Assembly: GCA_938743325.2 (NCBI GenBank)
Contig: OW568900.1
Coordinates: 124,001-188,000 of the forward strand
Reading direction: 5' to 3'
Length of the DNA stretch: 64,000 nucleotides
Origin: Pycnococcus provasolii
Taxonomy: Eukaryota; Chlorophyta; Pseudoscourfieldiophyceae; Pseudoscourfieldiales; Pycnococcaceae
Shown: positions 52,221-62,111 of the stretch, piece by piece
Numbering within the stretch: the first letter of the stretch is position 1
How the letters are laid out: each line of letters begins with the position of its first letter
Position numbers and translations under genes: made by a program
Notes under the pieces: generated by a model
Seen by the model: only the letters and a program-made list of their open reading frames with translations
The model's database searches: none
What the model was told of the DNA's origin: nothing

Positions 52221-54755
52221 CTATTCTCCGCCACCGCACGTGCCCTCTTGCGAAAACCTCGCCTCGATCTGTCCGAGATTCGCCTCAAGCGACGTAGCGA
52301 GACGTTTCACAAGAGCAAGCTCCTCGCGCAACATCGTGAGCTGCGCATGCGGCGAGACATGCTGACGCCTTGAGCTGCCCGATGTCATTAGAACGTGAAC
52401 CATCAAAATCACATTTAGAACAGCAAGCAGCACCAGAACCGGATTGGCTATCGCGTACTCCATCGCAGACGTAAGCACACCAGTCCAAACACCTTCGGCA
52501 CGCTTTTGAATGTGTGGGGGCGATGCGGGAGCGGGAGCCGCCGCCGTCGGCGATGGATGCGAGTTGGGATGCTGCGCCTCCTCCGGCCCGTGCGTGCTGG
52601 GCGTGCTCGTCGGCTGGAGCATCGCTGCGACGGTGTCCCGCCATTCCGGGGGCGCGTTTGCGATCACTCGAGACGTTTCGGCACGAGGGGTTGATGGCGG
52701 GTCGTCGTTGGCATTCTGCATTTCGGCAGCCGACCTTTGTTCTGCATCAAGGCGTGCCCTTTCCTGCACTTGCATCTGAGAAATTGACTCGCGTGCCATC
52801 TTCAGCATCAGCACGTGCCCAGCCCGGCTCTCGTCGAAGGCACCGCGGACAATCTGGCTGCGCAGCATCGTGGACTTGCTAAACGGCACAGAGCAGTACA
52901 CCTTCACATGGCATCCTCCACCGTGGATTGCCTTGACCTCCCACCGTGTTTCCACGGTGAAGTAATCGCCATAGGGTATGTCCGCCATCGTCTGGCTCGT
53001 CTCAAATAGCAGCGTGCTCCCACCGTGGAAGACGCGATAGCGCTGTGTCTGTGTGCATCCTGCCTTCAAGCTTGCTCCAATGCTCCATTTCGAGACCACG
53101 CTCCGGAAGCTTAAGTCGCGCAAGATACCGATTGGCAGCGATGCGCGCCATGGCGAGCATCTCACCTGTTGATCGCCACGCCGCGTGTGGTATCGCGCGA
53201 AGAATGTGAGCCCGTCCGACCCTGGCACGTCCGAAAAAATGCACCGGAAAAAGCGCTCGGGTGTCAGAGGGAATTGCTCGTCGGCGATGCACTGTGCATC
53301 TGCCGCGATGGCAGGCGGCGCGTCTTCCTCGACCGACGCACCTGCAAAGGGCAGGTCCGCGCGAGGGACCGTGCGACCCGGCAAGCCGTCCGCGCCTTCC
53401 TCCGCGTCCTCGTCTGGGCTCACCGCGCCGTCCTCGGTGCGCTGGCCTCCCAGTGTACGATTCAGAGGTGGGCTCATTGAGCCCAGACGGTTCCTGCCGT
53501 CTCCCGAGTTCGCCGTGTGTATGCTCGCGTCGTCCGACGACGGCCGAGGAACCATCTCGCTTCTTGCGCGCTGACGCGGCGCCGCCACGGGTTCTGACTC
53601 GCCTCGAGGGAGCGATGGCGGCTCCGAACGCTGGCTGCCTTCGGTCGTGCCGGCGTCACTGCTCCACACGATCGAATCGCCAGTTTCGCTCCGCGGCATC
53701 TCTTCAAAGAGAGGCTTCGGCGTCGACGACGAGTCCTCCCTATTGTGCGGGTTAAGCTCAGGCGTGCTGTGCCTGTGGTGCCTGTGCGCGACACCAAGCG
53801 CATCGCTGAAGTGCGCGCCGAAGTACATGCGCGCGTAGTTAGAGCAGGCGGACCACGCCGAGACGACGAGCCAGTACGCGTCATCACGGCTCAGGAAGCT
53901 GGTGAAGAATTCGCGGCGGCCGCGGAAGTAGAATTCGATCGAGTTTGGGAAGCCGACGTGCTTGCAGCGCCGCACGCTCGTCACCTCGTTGAGCGGCATC
54001 ACCTTCGTCTTCACGTAGCCGAATATGTTGGCGTGGAAGCACACGTACTCCTCGAAGACGAACATGCGTCCCTGCAGCAGGATTTTCTTCTGCAACGCGC
54101 AGTTGTAGTCCTCGAGCAGCTGGCTTCCCTGCTTGGGCAAGTCGAACATCTCGCGTAGCTCGTCGTTGCGGGCCTGCACGCGCGCAATCTGGCTCGCGCT
54201 GACGACACTTCGTCGAAGCAGCTTGGCGTGTCTCACACCGTCCAGCGAGTCGAGCGTTCGGTTCGCGTCGTCGATAAACCGCGGTGCGTTCTGGTTCGCG
54301 CCTGCGAGCGGGTGCACGCCCATGGTGAACGAGGCGTGGTGCACGGCGTGCCTCTGCGGCGCGGGCAGCGGTAGTTCGTCATCTGCGTCGAGGTGTGCGC
54401 CGCTGGCGGATGACGTCTCCTCGAACGCGCCACTTCCGTCGCGATGCGCATATGCCTCAGCTGCCGTTGGACTTCTTTGTTCCGAGCTGTCCGCGCTCGC
54501 GACAGACCCGCTCGTCGGTCTTGAGTTCGTGCGCGCCGCCTGCTCGAGTCCTCCCCACGTGTCGTTCTCAGCGGCGAGCGCCGCTGCAAGCGCGCTTCCC
54601 CCCTCCGCTTGCAAGCTTGCGAGCTCGCTTGGCGGCGATGCCGAGCTGCTGTTCCGGCTGTGATGAGGAGGCCGACTTGTGATGTTGTTGTTGTCGAGGC
54701 TGCCCGTCGACGTCCTCGGCGTCGTTATAGTGCCTGACCCACCTGGCGGCATCAT
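52221..54755 (-). CDS. GRAM-VASt membrane protein, LAM/Aster or VAD1-like
   Basis: The 844-residue product is a candidate lipid-transfer protein at membrane contact sites. It has a Ser/Thr-rich N-terminus, a GRAM domain at about residues 195-310 (RNDELREMFDLP to VVSAWSACSNYARMYFG, including RMFVFEEYVCFHANIFGYV), a long disordered acidic linker, a VASt/START-like domain at about 494-655 (FPLTPERFFRCIFSDVPGSD to MARESISQMQ), a C-terminal membrane anchor (PVLVLLAVLNVILMVHVLM, about 772-790) and a short coiled coil. The arrangement equals the yeast LAM, animal GRAMD1 and plant VAD1 families, which bind sterols in the VASt domain and anchor in the ER. The start has two adjacent Met; the first is used. 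Confidence 0.85.
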   Translation of the reverse strand: MMPPGGSGTITTPRTSTGSLDNNNITSRPPHHSRNSSSASPPSELASLQAEGGSALAAALAAENDTWGGLEQAARTNSRPTSGSVASADSSEQRSPTAAEAYAHRDGSGAFEETSSASGAHLDADDELPLPAPQRHAVHHASFTMGVHPLAGANQNAPRFIDDANRTLDSLDGVRHAKLLRRSVVSASQIARVQARNDELREMFDLPKQGSQLLEDYNCALQKKILLQGRMFVFEEYVCFHANIFGYVKTKVMPLNEVTSVRRCKHVGFPNSIEFYFRGRREFFTSFLSRDDAYWLVVSAWSACSNYARMYFGAHFSDALGVAHRHHRHSTPELNPHNREDSSSTPKPLFEEMPRSETGDSIVWSSDAGTTEGSQRSEPPSLPRGESEPVAAPRQRARSEMVPRPSSDDASIHTANSGDGRNRLGSMSPPLNRTLGGQRTEDGAVSPDEDAEEGADGLPGRTVPRADLPFAGASVEEDAPPAIAADAQCIADEQFPLTPERFFRCIFSDVPGSDGLTFFARYHTRRGDQQVRCSPWRASLPIGILRDLSFRSVVSKWSIGASLKAGCTQTQRYRVFHGGSTLLFETSQTMADIPYGDYFTVETRWEVKAIHGGGCHVKVYCSVPFSKSTMLRSQIVRGAFDESRAGHVLMLKMARESISQMQVQERARLDAEQRSAAEMQNANDDPPSTPRAETSRVIANAPPEWRDTVAAMLQPTSTPSTHGPEEAQHPNSHPSPTAAAPAPASPPHIQKRAEGVWTGVLTSAMEYAIANPVLVLLAVLNVILMVHVLMTSGSSRRQHVSPHAQLTMLREELALVKRLATSLEANLGQIEARFSQEGTCGGGE

Positions 54756-56716
54756 GCCATGTGCTGCCTGCTGCTCCTACTGAACCTGAACGTCCGCGGA
54801 CGCGCTTGCTTTCCAGCAAGCAGTTCAACAGAAAGCTACCACCAGAGTAGTAGTCTACTGTATGGCGCGATAGTAGTCCCTTGAGTCCCACGCAAAGTCT
54901 TAGAGAAACAAACAAGCACTTTTCAGCCAGCGTTTTGTTGGCGCGCTTCGCTTGGCCTTGTTTTCTGTACACGCACGCTTACTTCAAACGCTTACTACAC
55001 ACGCTTTTTACACGCTCACACGCTGCCTTACAAGCCTTACAAGCCTTACTTGTAAGCGCGCACACAAGAAACACGCCTTACAAGCGTGGCTTCTTACAGG
55101 CGCTTCGGCTTCTTCTTCTTCCAGGAAGCGCTTGGAGCCGAGAACTCCGGAGGGGCGCGCCGAGGAGGAGGAAGGGGCTTAAGCCGCGGGAGGCAAAACC
55201 AAACGCCAAATGGGTTAGGGTTTTAACAGTATTCGGACAGGAGGTGGCCCAGGCCATTTGAGAAAACGAGCAGAGACGTCGACATGGGGATGCACTGTTG
55301 GACAACGTTCCAGGGCAGATCAGAATCCCCAGAAGAGTTGACGCGGCCTCCGGGAAGGTTGACACCGTGTCACCGTCTACCTCCCTCAGGAGGGTTTCCT
55401 CTCCCTCATCCTCCTCAGAGTGGCGACGGACGGCTCTGGAGAACGTGAGGCATCAACCGTCGATGGTGCTGCGGCGTCGCATGCGCGCCACGCTCTTGCC
55501 CGCGTAATCTTCGGACAAACGCGCCCAAGCATCGTAAGCTGTCGGCTGCGCTTGCCGAATGATCGTTCTTCCTAAGGCATTGAATCGATTTCGCGATTTT
55601 TCCGATGCAGACATTGGTTTGGGCAAGTTTCAGATGAAAACCCTTGACAATGGCAAGGGCGCGGGTGGAAGTAAGTTGCACTTGTGCACGTCAGGAGGTG
55701 GTGCACACCCGGGAAAGAAGTGGAAGCCGTTTTTGTCCGTAGGGCTACGGACAAATCCATGTCTTCGGACAACTCGTGGAATTGCCCATACGGTACTGCT
55801 AATTGCCCTATCAAAAAGGATACAAATCCGAAGGACACTGCAGGCGGCGGCGTCAAGAAGAACGGCGGAGGCGGAGGCGGAGACAGCTACTGCTCTAAAT
55901 GCGGCACGAAAGCGCCAAGCCACCGCGGATGGTGCACTAACAACAAAAAGAATAAGGAAGAAACACAGCGCACATCGACGGGCATCGTACCGTGCTTAAT
56001 GCTTTGCCACCTAAGCCTTTTATGTAACGCCACTATTCGGACAATCTTAAGTGTGTGTGTGTAGTGTGTGTGTGTGTGGGTGTGTGACGACCCCACAAGG
56101 GCCCAACCTTCTTACGTCGTCACAGCGTGTGCGTGCGTGTGTGCGCTCATAGACTATGAGCGCTCCGTTTTTCCTGCCTTCCCCGAACGAGCTCGTTGGA
56201 TTCTTTAGACTAGGGAGGGAGGCATCGGCGAACCGGCACTTTGGTGGCTTAAGCTTAAGCTGAAAGATGGAGATCAGGCGGGTCATGCTTAAAGGTTCCA
56301 CAGAAGGCGTGTTTCTTTTCTATCAACGAACTTCACCGCTGCTGTGTTTGTGCGTTGCGACGCTGCACTGCTGTGCGTTGCGACGCTGCACTGCTGTGTT
56401 TGGTTTGTGCGCGCACCACCTGTATTTGCGCGCTCTTGTATTTGTGCGCTCGTGTATTGTGTGCGCTCTTGTGTGCTTACCCGGGTACCATAGCGTCGTG
56501 TATCTTGCCTAAGTAAGCTAAGGCGCTTAACTTACCATATATCCTATTGGCTTACATATTGGCAAGTTGTGTATAGTGATATTGCCATATTGTCATCTTG
56601 ACAGTCTATTGTCAAAGTTGACATAGCACGTCGCGTCGAAGCACATCACATCACATCACAGCTCAGCTCAGCACGTCTCCAGGCAGGCAGGAGGATACAT
56701 CGTCGGTCGGATCATA
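54756..56716. other. 2-kb intergenic region with simple repeats and a gag-like fragment
   Basis: Contains a single TTAGGG word near 55205; an open frame at about 55740-56064 whose translation has MSSDNSWNCPYGTANCP and SYCSKCGTKAPSHRGWC, which look like zinc-knuckle Cys pairs of a retroelement gag but are not aligned as a full domain; a (TG)n microsatellite at about 56050-56090; and a CGCT/TTGTGCG-rich stretch near 56340-56480. No gene is supported. Confidence 0.35.
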
Positions 56717-56767
56717 ATGTCTGCGCGGCGTGCTAGCATCATGAACAACGTCGCGATGGCGATGATG
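56717..56767 (+). other. Candidate first exon of the K+ channel gene
   Basis: A 51-bp ATG frame (MSARRASIMNNVAMAMM) is followed by a GTGCGT donor-like sequence at 56768 and ends in phase with the main frame after an AG at 56889 (56768-56889, 122 bp, pyrimidine-rich with a TCAATGCAG end). Splicing would give MSARRASIMNNVAMAMM joined to PAVGDAEA. The alternative is an unspliced start at 56884. Confidence 0.35.
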
Positions 56768-56883
56768 GTGCGTGTCGCACTTGCCTTGCCTTTCCTTTCC
56801 TTTTGGAAGAGAGCCTTTTTGGTTTGCAAGCAACACACACTGACCAAACACACACACACACACATTTACACACATACCAATCA

Positions 56884-59445
56884 ATGCAGCCCGCCGTTGG
56901 TGACGCGGAGGCTGCGCAGAACATCAAGGCGCGCAACATGCGACGCAGCCTCATCCAGGTGGTGGAAAATGGCGAGTACGGTGAAGACGAGTACAGAAGA
57001 AAGTCTTCTTCGTCGGACGACGCGACGACAACGACAAACAGCGGACTGGACGCGAACAACCACGACCTTGCCGACGCCAAAGCTTCCGATACCGCGCTTC
57101 CGATACCGAGCTCGCGCGGCCTCGAGCTCGCGGACGAGGAGCTGTCGTTCAACGTCACACTGCCGTGGTACATCATATGCGCGGAGAGCGTCTTCAAAAG
57201 CCGCTGGGACTGGTTTATCATCGGACTCGTCGTGTACAACAGCGCCTTAATCCCGTGGTCGATGGCGTTCACCACGAGCGACCTGCCAGGCTTGAGGGTG
57301 CTCGACTACATCATCGACAGCGTGTTCTTCGTGGACATCATTTTGAACTTCTGCCACGCGTACATCGACAAGCACGGCGTCGAGGTGGTGGACCCGTTGT
57401 TGGTGCGCAAGAACTATTTGAACACGTGGTTCACCGTCGACTTTTTGGGCTTCTTCCCGTTCGAGGTGATTTTGATCACGTTCAGCGTCGAGATGCAGGT
57501 GGGGCTGTTCAACCTCTTCAAGCTCCCGCGCCTGCTGCGACTCGGGCGGCTGATGAAGAAGCTCGACCAGCTCTCCGGCGCCAACGTCCTGCGCATCCTC
57601 AAGCTCATGTTCTTCTTCGCGCTCTTCGCGCACTGGATCGCGTGCATCTGGTTCTATCTAGGCCGCTTCCAGGGCGAGGGCAACCGCTGGACGGGCGCGG
57701 TGTGGCTCGTCAAAGACAACCTGTGCCAGACCATCAAGGGGCCAGGCGCGGGCGAGAACGACGCCGGCACGCTGTACTCGCGCTACGGGCACCCCGCGTG
57801 CATCTACGAGGTGGACTCCTTCTCCACCGACACCAAGGAGTGGTACGTCGACTCCTTCACGTCCGTCACCACGCCCACCGGAGAGACGGTCGTCATCACG
57901 CCGGAGGCGGACGCGGGCACGGTCTACGTCGCGTCCTTCTACTTCGCGCTCACGACGCTCACCACCGTCGGGTACGGCGACATCACGCCAGGCACCAACA
58001 CGGAGCGCATGTTCGCCATCTTCGTCATGCTCGTTGGCGCCATCGTGTACGCGTCCATATTCGGTAACGTCATGGCGCTCATCCAGAGCTTCGATCAGAT
58101 GAACGCGCTGCACACGGAGAAGGTGGACCGCCTCAAGGCGTTCGCGCAGTTCTACGACATCAAGCCGTTGACGTACGAGAAGATGGTCGTGTACATGGAC
58201 AAGACGTACTTCCAGACGCAGGGATTCGACTCAACCGAGATTCTCCGCGAATTCCCGCACGCGTTCCGCGGGGAAATCCTGATGGAGATGCACGCCGAAT
58301 TCATCAAAATGCTGCGCAGCGCGACCCCGTACCTCGCGCGGTCGGAGATGAAGCTCTTCGTCGGTGCTCTAATAAGTAATTTGCATCCGCAGGTGGTGCT
58401 CGAGGGCGACGACATCGTGCGCGTGGGTGAGGTAGGCCACGAGATGTACTTCATTCGCCGTGGGATTGTGGAGATAAAAAGCGAGCCACGCAAAGACGTA
58501 GACCGAAACAAGTTTCTCGCTCGCATCAAAAAGGGAATAAGCAACTGGGCAAAGGCGTCCAACAAGCGCGCGGCAAAATCGCCAGAGTCGCGGAAATCTG
58601 GAGAGAACGAGCGTGCCGGCGACGAGAATAATAATGACGAGGTGGTTGAGTGCTTTGACTCGCATATCATGGGCCTTGTCGAGGGCGCAAATCCCGACAC
58701 CAAGGCGGAGGATATCGCCGAAAAGCTCGACAAGTCGGTCACGATGCTAATGGGCCCCGGCGAGCACTTCGGCGAAGTTACGCTTTTCACGGAGGGGCGA
58801 CGGCAGAGCAGCGTGAGCGCCAAGACATTCTGTGAACTCTTCTCCTTGGACCAGAACTCCTTCAGAGCACTTGAGCGAGACTACTCTGAGGAAGTTGACA
58901 CGATGAAGAAGTTCGCCGTCGCGCGTATGGAGGCTAAGGCACGCCGCTATGCCGTCTCAAGCAACCCTGAATTTGCGGAGCCAACGGAAGCGGATGTCGA
59001 GAGGGAGGTGACGAGCATGTCAAAGTCTTGGAAGACACGAAAGCGCGGCAGCATCTTTGATCCAGATCGCGGGCTAGCACCCGAATCTTCATCCACCGCA
59101 GTACCACCACAAATCACATCTATCGCAGATGCAGCCTCAATGCTGCTGGAACGTGCAAAGTCTGCAGACGACGCCGAACCTTCCGCAGATGCACCCCAGG
59201 TGGCCCATTCGCCACTGGACGATTCCGCGATGGAACGTGCGCTCGCGCCAGTACGCGAACGTGTGGCAATATTGGAAAACCAGCTCGCTTCCGTCTCAAA
59301 AGCTCTCGCGGATGTGTCGAAGTCGGTTGGCGAGACGAAAGAAGCTCAGCAGGCGGGTCAAGAGCGCATCGCGTACAAGCTCGACACGCTGCTTTCCTTC
59401 TACGAGCCGGGTAGACTAAGCCCCGTGACATTAGAGGGGTTGTAA
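56884..59445 (+). CDS. EAG/AKT-like voltage-gated K+ channel with cyclic nucleotide-binding domain
   Basis: From the ATG at 56884 the product is 853 residues. It has S1-S6 with an S4 FKLPRLLRLGRLMKKL, the filter TTVGYGD, and a C-linker plus cyclic-nucleotide-binding domain. The binding cassette reads FGEVTLF, then GRRQSSV: the Glu and Arg needed for cNMP phosphate and ribose contacts are present, unlike EAG-type channels where they are lost. The domain is split by an insertion of about 75 residues between two of its strands (RKDVDRNKFLARIKK to TMLMGPGEH), rich in Lys/Glu/Asn. After the domain come an acidic tail and a coiled-coil-like end (ERVAILENQLASVSKALADVSKS). It should be a cAMP/cGMP-modulated K+ channel. 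An upstream candidate exon is noted separately. Confidence 0.85.
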   Translation: MQPAVGDAEAAQNIKARNMRRSLIQVVENGEYGEDEYRRKSSSSDDATTTTNSGLDANNHDLADAKASDTALPIPSSRGLELADEELSFNVTLPWYIICAESVFKSRWDWFIIGLVVYNSALIPWSMAFTTSDLPGLRVLDYIIDSVFFVDIILNFCHAYIDKHGVEVVDPLLVRKNYLNTWFTVDFLGFFPFEVILITFSVEMQVGLFNLFKLPRLLRLGRLMKKLDQLSGANVLRILKLMFFFALFAHWIACIWFYLGRFQGEGNRWTGAVWLVKDNLCQTIKGPGAGENDAGTLYSRYGHPACIYEVDSFSTDTKEWYVDSFTSVTTPTGETVVITPEADAGTVYVASFYFALTTLTTVGYGDITPGTNTERMFAIFVMLVGAIVYASIFGNVMALIQSFDQMNALHTEKVDRLKAFAQFYDIKPLTYEKMVVYMDKTYFQTQGFDSTEILREFPHAFRGEILMEMHAEFIKMLRSATPYLARSEMKLFVGALISNLHPQVVLEGDDIVRVGEVGHEMYFIRRGIVEIKSEPRKDVDRNKFLARIKKGISNWAKASNKRAAKSPESRKSGENERAGDENNNDEVVECFDSHIMGLVEGANPDTKAEDIAEKLDKSVTMLMGPGEHFGEVTLFTEGRRQSSVSAKTFCELFSLDQNSFRALERDYSEEVDTMKKFAVARMEAKARRYAVSSNPEFAEPTEADVEREVTSMSKSWKTRKRGSIFDPDRGLAPESSSTAVPPQITSIADAASMLLERAKSADDAEPSADAPQVAHSPLDDSAMERALAPVRERVAILENQLASVSKALADVSKSVGETKEAQQAGQERIAYKLDTLLSFYEPGRLSPVTLEGL

Positions 59446-59504
59446 GGCGAATAAATATTTAACATTAAACAGAATATGAAATAGTCGTTTTATAATCCTC
59501 TAGC

Positions 59505-61175
59505 CTATCCCATGGAAGTCACGGAAGCGCGCTGAAAGAATCGATACGGCGAATTGCGAAAAAAGCGCACGCGAACTTTCAATTCTCGTAGCAGCATCGC
59601 GAACGCATCTCCTTCCACGTACACCTCGTCTCGGTGATACGTGAGCGCGGCACGCCCCATGGCGATTGCCGCCTGCTTAGTTTTGAGCTTCGCTCGGCCT
59701 GATGTACGCAGCGTGTCTGCAACATCCGCCGCGTTAATTGTGTGAACCTTTCGCGAAAACTCGCTCCAGTCGAGGAAGCGTTCGAATGGCAGCTCGGCGC
59801 CGTCGGCGATTATCACCGGCACGCATCCGCGTCCCAGGCTCTCGTAAAGACGAAGCGTCCATCCTTCTACGCCGTCAGGTACGAGACAGTACTCCGCTTC
59901 GCCAAGCTCGCGCACCGCACATGTGCGATTGCAGGACCGCGCCGCGTTCCCATCGCCCGGCTCGTAACCGACGAAGTGCACGCCTTCCTCGTCTCTCAGA
60001 TTTCTCCACAGCACGTAGCGTGGTCCCAGCGACATGCTCGCTCCTGACACGGCGGCAGCGCCCGCGGTGCCCGGCGCAACTGTTGGCACATTCGAGTCCA
60101 CGCCAGGCACAGGTCCTCGGAATGACAGCAGCACGTTCCGTGCCACCGCGCCGGAACTGGGATCGAAGTCCGCCTTCGTCTTCTCATCTGCGCCGTGGTG
60201 CCCGTGCTGCAGTGTCGCCGGCGGAATGGCGATCATGCTGAGTCCGTGCGCTTGATCGACGACGGTTCGATCGCGGTAGCCAGATCCGACGAGAAGTACG
60301 CTTTTCCGTAGACGGCTGAGCACGTCAGCGCGCAGCCTGTTCGGCCCACGCTCGGCGGGGAAGACGAACACGTGGTCGCGGCCCTCGGAGCGGCTCCAGT
60401 AGGGATATTTGCTCTGCACGTGGTCGAGCACTGCGCGGAAGTGCCTGTTGAGCGCCGCGATGGACTGCTGGTACCCGAGTCCCTTCTCGAGTGCGTGCGC
60501 GACGAAGCACTCGGTGAGAGCTGGCACGAGGTAGAAGTCGGCGAGCTCGGCGTGCGGCGTGTATACGTCGCTTTTCGCGACAAGTTCTGGTATCAGCCAC
60601 TCGGCGTCGGCGTACCCGCTCGCGGAGACTCCTCTCCGTCCTCCGCAGTTTGCGTTTGTGCGCAGGTCGGCGCCGAGCGCGTGTGGCAGGTCGTCGTACA
60701 CGAAGACTCTCAGCGCTTGGTTTGCGCCGTACGGCGTGACGACTGGCGGCTTCGCGTGAGGGTTCGCGGTGGTGGTTGCGCTGGCGTGCCTCCTGAGATC
60801 TGCGCCGCTACCTGAGCTCTTTTCAGAATGAGAAGGATGAGGCACGGCTGGCGAAGGTTTCTTTTCCCTGACGTGATCGAGTGTGACGACGTGGTCAGAC
60901 GTCGACGCGAGCCTTGAATGCGACGCCGACCCTTCACCAGACCCACCCAAGGACCCACCTAACCCGGATTCAGACTCAAGATCGTCGCCATCACCAGGCA
61001 CGTCGACAAGAAAGACGGATAATACCAGTAACAGTAAGCACACAGTGACGCCAAGGAGGGCAAGACGCGCCACGGTGACTGAGCCTGAGCGTTTTCTCGG
61101 CGGAGGCAACACCAACGCCGCCGACGCTGACGATCGCACATGGTTGGAGTGCACATGGGTGGGGAGCACGCCCAT
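59505..61175 (-). CDS. Exostosin-like glycosyltransferase (GT47)
   Basis: From the Met at 61175 (MGVLPTHVHSNHVRSS) the 556-residue product has a cytosolic Arg-rich start, a signal anchor (RLALLGVTVCLLLLVLSVFLVDV) and a Ser/Gly/His-rich stem, then the exostosin domain: LRVFVYDDLPHALGADL, ADFYLVPALTECF, DHVQSKYPYWSRSEGRDHVFVFPAE, LLSFRGPVPG, and a final CLVPDGVEGWTLRLYESLGRGCVPV block. Glu before SLGRGCVPV is the acid conserved in GT47. It should act in the Golgi on cell-wall or glycan polymers. The upstream in-frame codon lacks ATG. Confidence 0.8.
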   Translation of the reverse strand: MGVLPTHVHSNHVRSSASAALVLPPPRKRSGSVTVARLALLGVTVCLLLLVLSVFLVDVPGDGDDLESESGLGGSLGGSGEGSASHSRLASTSDHVVTLDHVREKKPSPAVPHPSHSEKSSGSGADLRRHASATTTANPHAKPPVVTPYGANQALRVFVYDDLPHALGADLRTNANCGGRRGVSASGYADAEWLIPELVAKSDVYTPHAELADFYLVPALTECFVAHALEKGLGYQQSIAALNRHFRAVLDHVQSKYPYWSRSEGRDHVFVFPAERGPNRLRADVLSRLRKSVLLVGSGYRDRTVVDQAHGLSMIAIPPATLQHGHHGADEKTKADFDPSSGAVARNVLLSFRGPVPGVDSNVPTVAPGTAGAAAVSGASMSLGPRYVLWRNLRDEEGVHFVGYEPGDGNAARSCNRTCAVRELGEAEYCLVPDGVEGWTLRLYESLGRGCVPVIIADGAELPFERFLDWSEFSRKVHTINAADVADTLRTSGRAKLKTKQAAIAMGRAALTYHRDEVYVEGDAFAMLLRELKVRVRFFRNSPYRFFQRASVTSMG

Positions 61176-61300
61176 GGAGGATGAAGTTGAAATGGAATGG
61201 AGCGCAACTAAGATGGTTCGCGAAAAACGAATGGGAACGAACACGAATGCGCGAGGCCGCGAGCAGAGAGCTTGCCCGCCCTTTCATACCACTTGATATA

Positions 61301-61478
61301 GTGGAGAGGCAAGTCCACGCACGCGAGATACGCCGGCCTTAACCTTCCCAATGGAGAGGCAAGTCCACGCGAGGCCGGCCTTGACCTCCTTCCCAGTGGA
61401 GAGGCAAGTCCACGCGAGGCCGGCCTTGACCACCTTCGCAGTGGAGAGGCAAGTCCACGCTTTGGTGAGGCCGGCCTG
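61301..61478. repeat. 45-bp tandem repeat with hairpin units
   Basis: Four units start at 61301, 61351, 61396 and 61441 (spacings 50, 45 and 45). Each begins GTGGAGAGGCAAGTCCACGC, in which GTGGA and TCCAC pair around a GAGGCAAG loop, and has GGCCGGCC, a second palindrome. The array fills the gap between the divergent GT47 and Costars genes. Confidence 0.85.
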
Positions 61479-61601
61479 TGGTGGTTTCTTCGGCGTTACA
61501 CAGTTACACACTTCACCGCTTCACTTTCACGGCAGCTTGTTTCAGTTTGTTTCAGTTTGCCGCGCGTTCCTGAATCCTGATCCAATCCTCACAACTCAAC
61601 T

Positions 61602-61874
61602 ATGGACGTCGACGGCGAGGTGAAGTTACTCGTCGCTGAAATCATACGACTCGGGACTCCTTCACCCTCCAATAATAATCAACCAGTGACAACGTTTGGA
61701 ACGCTCTTTCACGATGACAAATGTGCCAACATATTCGAGGCGCTCGTTGGCACGCTCCGTGCGGCGAAAAAAAGGAAAATCATCACGTACGACGGGGAGA
61801 TGCTCCTGCAAGGTGTACACGACGCTGTGGAAATCAAACTGCTCGTTGACCCTTCTGCGTCCGCGGAGGCTTAA
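61602..61874 (+). CDS. ABRACL: Costars family protein (ABRACL-like)
   Basis: The 90-residue product is a full-length Costars protein: VKLLVAEIIRLG, then VTTFGTLFHDDKCANIFEAL, then VGTLRAAKKRKIITYDGEML, then LQGVHDAVEIKLLVD. This matches the 80-90-residue winged-helix-like family seen in Dictyostelium, animals and plants, implicated in actin regulation. Short intronless gene, first ATG. A short Ser/Ala C-terminus is added. Confidence 0.9.
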   Translation: MDVDGEVKLLVAEIIRLGTPSPSNNNQPVTTFGTLFHDDKCANIFEALVGTLRAAKKRKIITYDGEMLLQGVHDAVEIKLLVDPSASAEA

Positions 61875-62111
61875 GGAGTGATTCAGCTCACTTTGACTTG
61901 GCGGCGCCGCACGGTACTTATACTCGACGCATGGTTAGGTTGCGTCATCATCTGTTTGCGCGGACGAACAGTGTTCCTTCTCCTCTCGGAAGTCGGAGAG
62001 AAACTGACTGACCCGCGTGAAGTTGTGTGTTGTAACTCCAGTGCCTGTTTCTAGAATACATGATCCCCAGATGCAAGATTACAAAAGTGTGATACAAATG
62101 CGAAGTTCTAA

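Noticed and set aside
51956-52288. A 110-residue frame with a hydrophobic stretch
   Set aside because: It overlaps the C-terminal coding part of the GRAM-VASt gene in another frame and has no other support.
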